From NCBI GenBank assembly GCA_021442745.1, contig JABUSI010000278.1, positions 1 to 13,624 of the forward strand: DNA of 13,624 nt, in the 5' to 3' direction. Each line of letters begins with the position of its first letter. Within the stretch, counting starts at the first letter, position 1. The DNA comes from Erysipelotrichaceae bacterium (GTDB taxonomy: Bacteria; Bacillota_I; Bacilli_A; Erysipelotrichales; Erysipelotrichaceae). The notes under the pieces were generated by a model that saw nothing but the letters and a program-made list of their open reading frames with translations, had not been told where the DNA came from and searched no databases. Shown here piece by piece: positions 12,662-13,624 of the stretch. A program made the position numbers and the translations under genes.

Positions 12662-13624
12662 TTAAGCGTCAATCTTTGTAACGTTTCCGGAACCAACTGT
12701 ACGTCCGCCTTCACGGATGGAGAACAATGTACCTTGTTCAACAGCGATCGGGTGAATCAATTCAACAGTCATTTCTACGTGGTCACCAGGCATAACCATT
12801 TCAACGCCTTCAGGCAATGTGATTACACCGGTAACGTCTGTTGTACGGAAGTAGAATTGAGGACGATAGTTACTTACGAATGGAGTATGACGTCCGCCTT
12901 CTTCCTTTGTCAATACGTAAACCTGAGCTTCGAATTTTGCATGTGGTTTAACACTACCCGGCTTAGCCAAGCATTGACCACGTTGGATTTCCTGACGGTT
13001 TACACCACGCAACAATGCACCGATGTTATCGCCGGCTTGAGCCAAATCCAAGGTCTTACGGAACATTTCAAGACCGGTAACAACCGTCTTACGTGTATCA
13101 CGGATACCTACGATTTCAACTTCTTCACCCAACTTGATTTGTCCACGTTCTACACGACCTGTAGCAACGGTACCACGACCGGAAATTGTCATAACGTCTT
13201 CTACAGCCATCAAGAAAGGCTTATCAACGTCACGAACTGGTTCAGCGATGTAAGCATCAACTGCGTCCATCAATTCATCGATGCCGCCAACCCATTGAGG
13301 ATCGCCTTCACCGGCTTTCAAAGCAGAACCGCGGATAACCGGGCAGTTTTCTCCGTCGTAACCGTATTCAGACAACAAGTCACGAACTTCCATTTCAACA
13401 AGGTCGATCAATTCTTCATCGTCAACCATGTCGCACTTATTCAGGAATACAACCATTGAAGGGATACCAACCTGGCGACCCAACAAGATATGTTCACGAG
13501 TTTGAGGCATTGGTCCGTCAGTAGCAGCAACTACCAAGATAGCGCCGTCCATCTGAGCAGCACCGGTGATCATGTTCTTAACATAGTCAGCGTGGCCCGG
13601 GCAGTCTACGTGTGCGTAGTGTCT
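12662..13624 (-). CDS. tuf: Elongation factor Tu (3' part, cut by window edge)
   Basis: EF-Tu is the GTPase that brings aminoacyl-tRNA to the ribosomal A site. The window holds the last 320 codons, from about residue 75 of a protein near 394. The G3 motif DCPGH is at the very edge, with the catalytic histidine at about 13592-13594. G4 is NKCD and G5 is GSALKA. Domain 2 contains SGRGTVATGRVERGQIKLGE, and domain 3 contains GGRHTPFVSNYRPQFYFRTT and ends REGGRTVGSGNVTKIDA. The frame continues past the edge, so the ATG at 13573 is internal. In many Firmicutes tuf comes directly before rpsJ; here three other genes lie between. The stop is TAA, followed by a strong terminator. Confidence 0.99.
   Translation of the reverse strand, partial: RHYAHVDCPGHADYVKNMITGAAQMDGAILVVAATDGPMPQTREHILLGRQVGIPSMVVFLNKCDMVDDEELIDLVEMEVRDLLSEYGYDGENCPVIRGSALKAGEGDPQWVGGIDELMDAVDAYIAEPVRDVDKPFLMAVEDVMTISGRGTVATGRVERGQIKLGEEVEIVGIRDTRKTVVTGLEMFRKTLDLAQAGDNIGALLRGVNRQEIQRGQCLAKPGSVKPHAKFEAQVYVLTKEEGGRHTPFVSNYRPQFYFRTTDVTGVITLPEGVEMVMPGDHVEMTVELIHPIAVEQGTLFSIREGGRTVGSGNVTKIDA

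Noticed and set aside
12734..13459. A 241-codon plus-strand frame opposite tuf
   Set aside because: It is a shadow of the strongly biased codon use of tuf; the peptide has no recognisable motif and the frame no ribosome-binding site. Similar long antisense frames oppose rplB and the FemABX gene and were dropped for the same reason.
1..13624. TGA read as tryptophan, suggested by the lack of TGA stops and L30 loss as in Mollicutes
   Set aside because: All genes read through at normal family length in the standard code, and tryptophan codons I checked (last residues of S14 and S8) are TGG. No in-frame TGA was seen.

Overview
This window is the front two thirds of the universal ribosomal-protein supercluster of a low-to-moderate GC Gram-positive bacterium. 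Every gene lies on the minus strand, so transcription runs from high to low coordinates. The order is tuf (3' part), an inserted three-gene unit (HAD hydrolase, HAD hydrolase, FemABX-type aminoacyltransferase), then S10 and spc genes: rpsJ-rplC-rplD-rplW-rplB-rpsS-rplV-rpsC-rplP-rpmC-rpsQ-rplN-rplX-rplE-rpsN-rpsH-rplF-rplR-rpsE-rplO-secY (5' part). Strong AGGAGG ribosome-binding sites, a zinc-ribbon S14, a FemABX protein (lipid II bridge enzymes) and the absence of rpmD (L30) point to Bacillota, and I infer an Erysipelotrichia-like or neighbouring lineage. The lineage call is inference; the phylum is fairly secure.

Region by region: 12662-13624 is tuf, ended by an 11-bp-stem terminator. An extended -10 promoter directly behind it (12589-12597) drives the HAD-HAD-FemABX unit (9977-12565), which has its own terminator (9921-9952). 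A promoter with an A-rich upstream tract (9871-9899) then starts the S10-spc transcript. Its leader is about 127 nt and folds into hairpins. From rpsJ to secY the genes are packed with gaps of 1-28 nt; the only larger gap is 65 nt between rplW and rplB. I see no other promoter or terminator inside the block. There is no gene-free stretch over 300 bases, and I found no tRNA, rRNA, mobile element or CRISPR array.

The ribosomal genes supply both subunits, and SecY supplies the translocation channel to which ribosomes dock. The inserted unit is separately transcribed and probably concerns the cell envelope (FemABX) plus two small phosphatases of unknown substrate.

This is mostly a conserved core locus and I do not see a complete new system. 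The points most worth a second look are: the structured S10 leader, with three CAUGG motifs complementary to the rpsJ start site; matching Arg/Asn/Pro-rich tails on S3 and S5, two proteins that line the mRNA entry site; a divergent central loop in L3 near the peptidyl transferase centre; the missing rpmD; the envelope unit between tuf and rpsJ; and repeated fusion of the stop codon with the next Shine-Dalgarno (TAGGAGG), together with no TGA among 24 stop codons.
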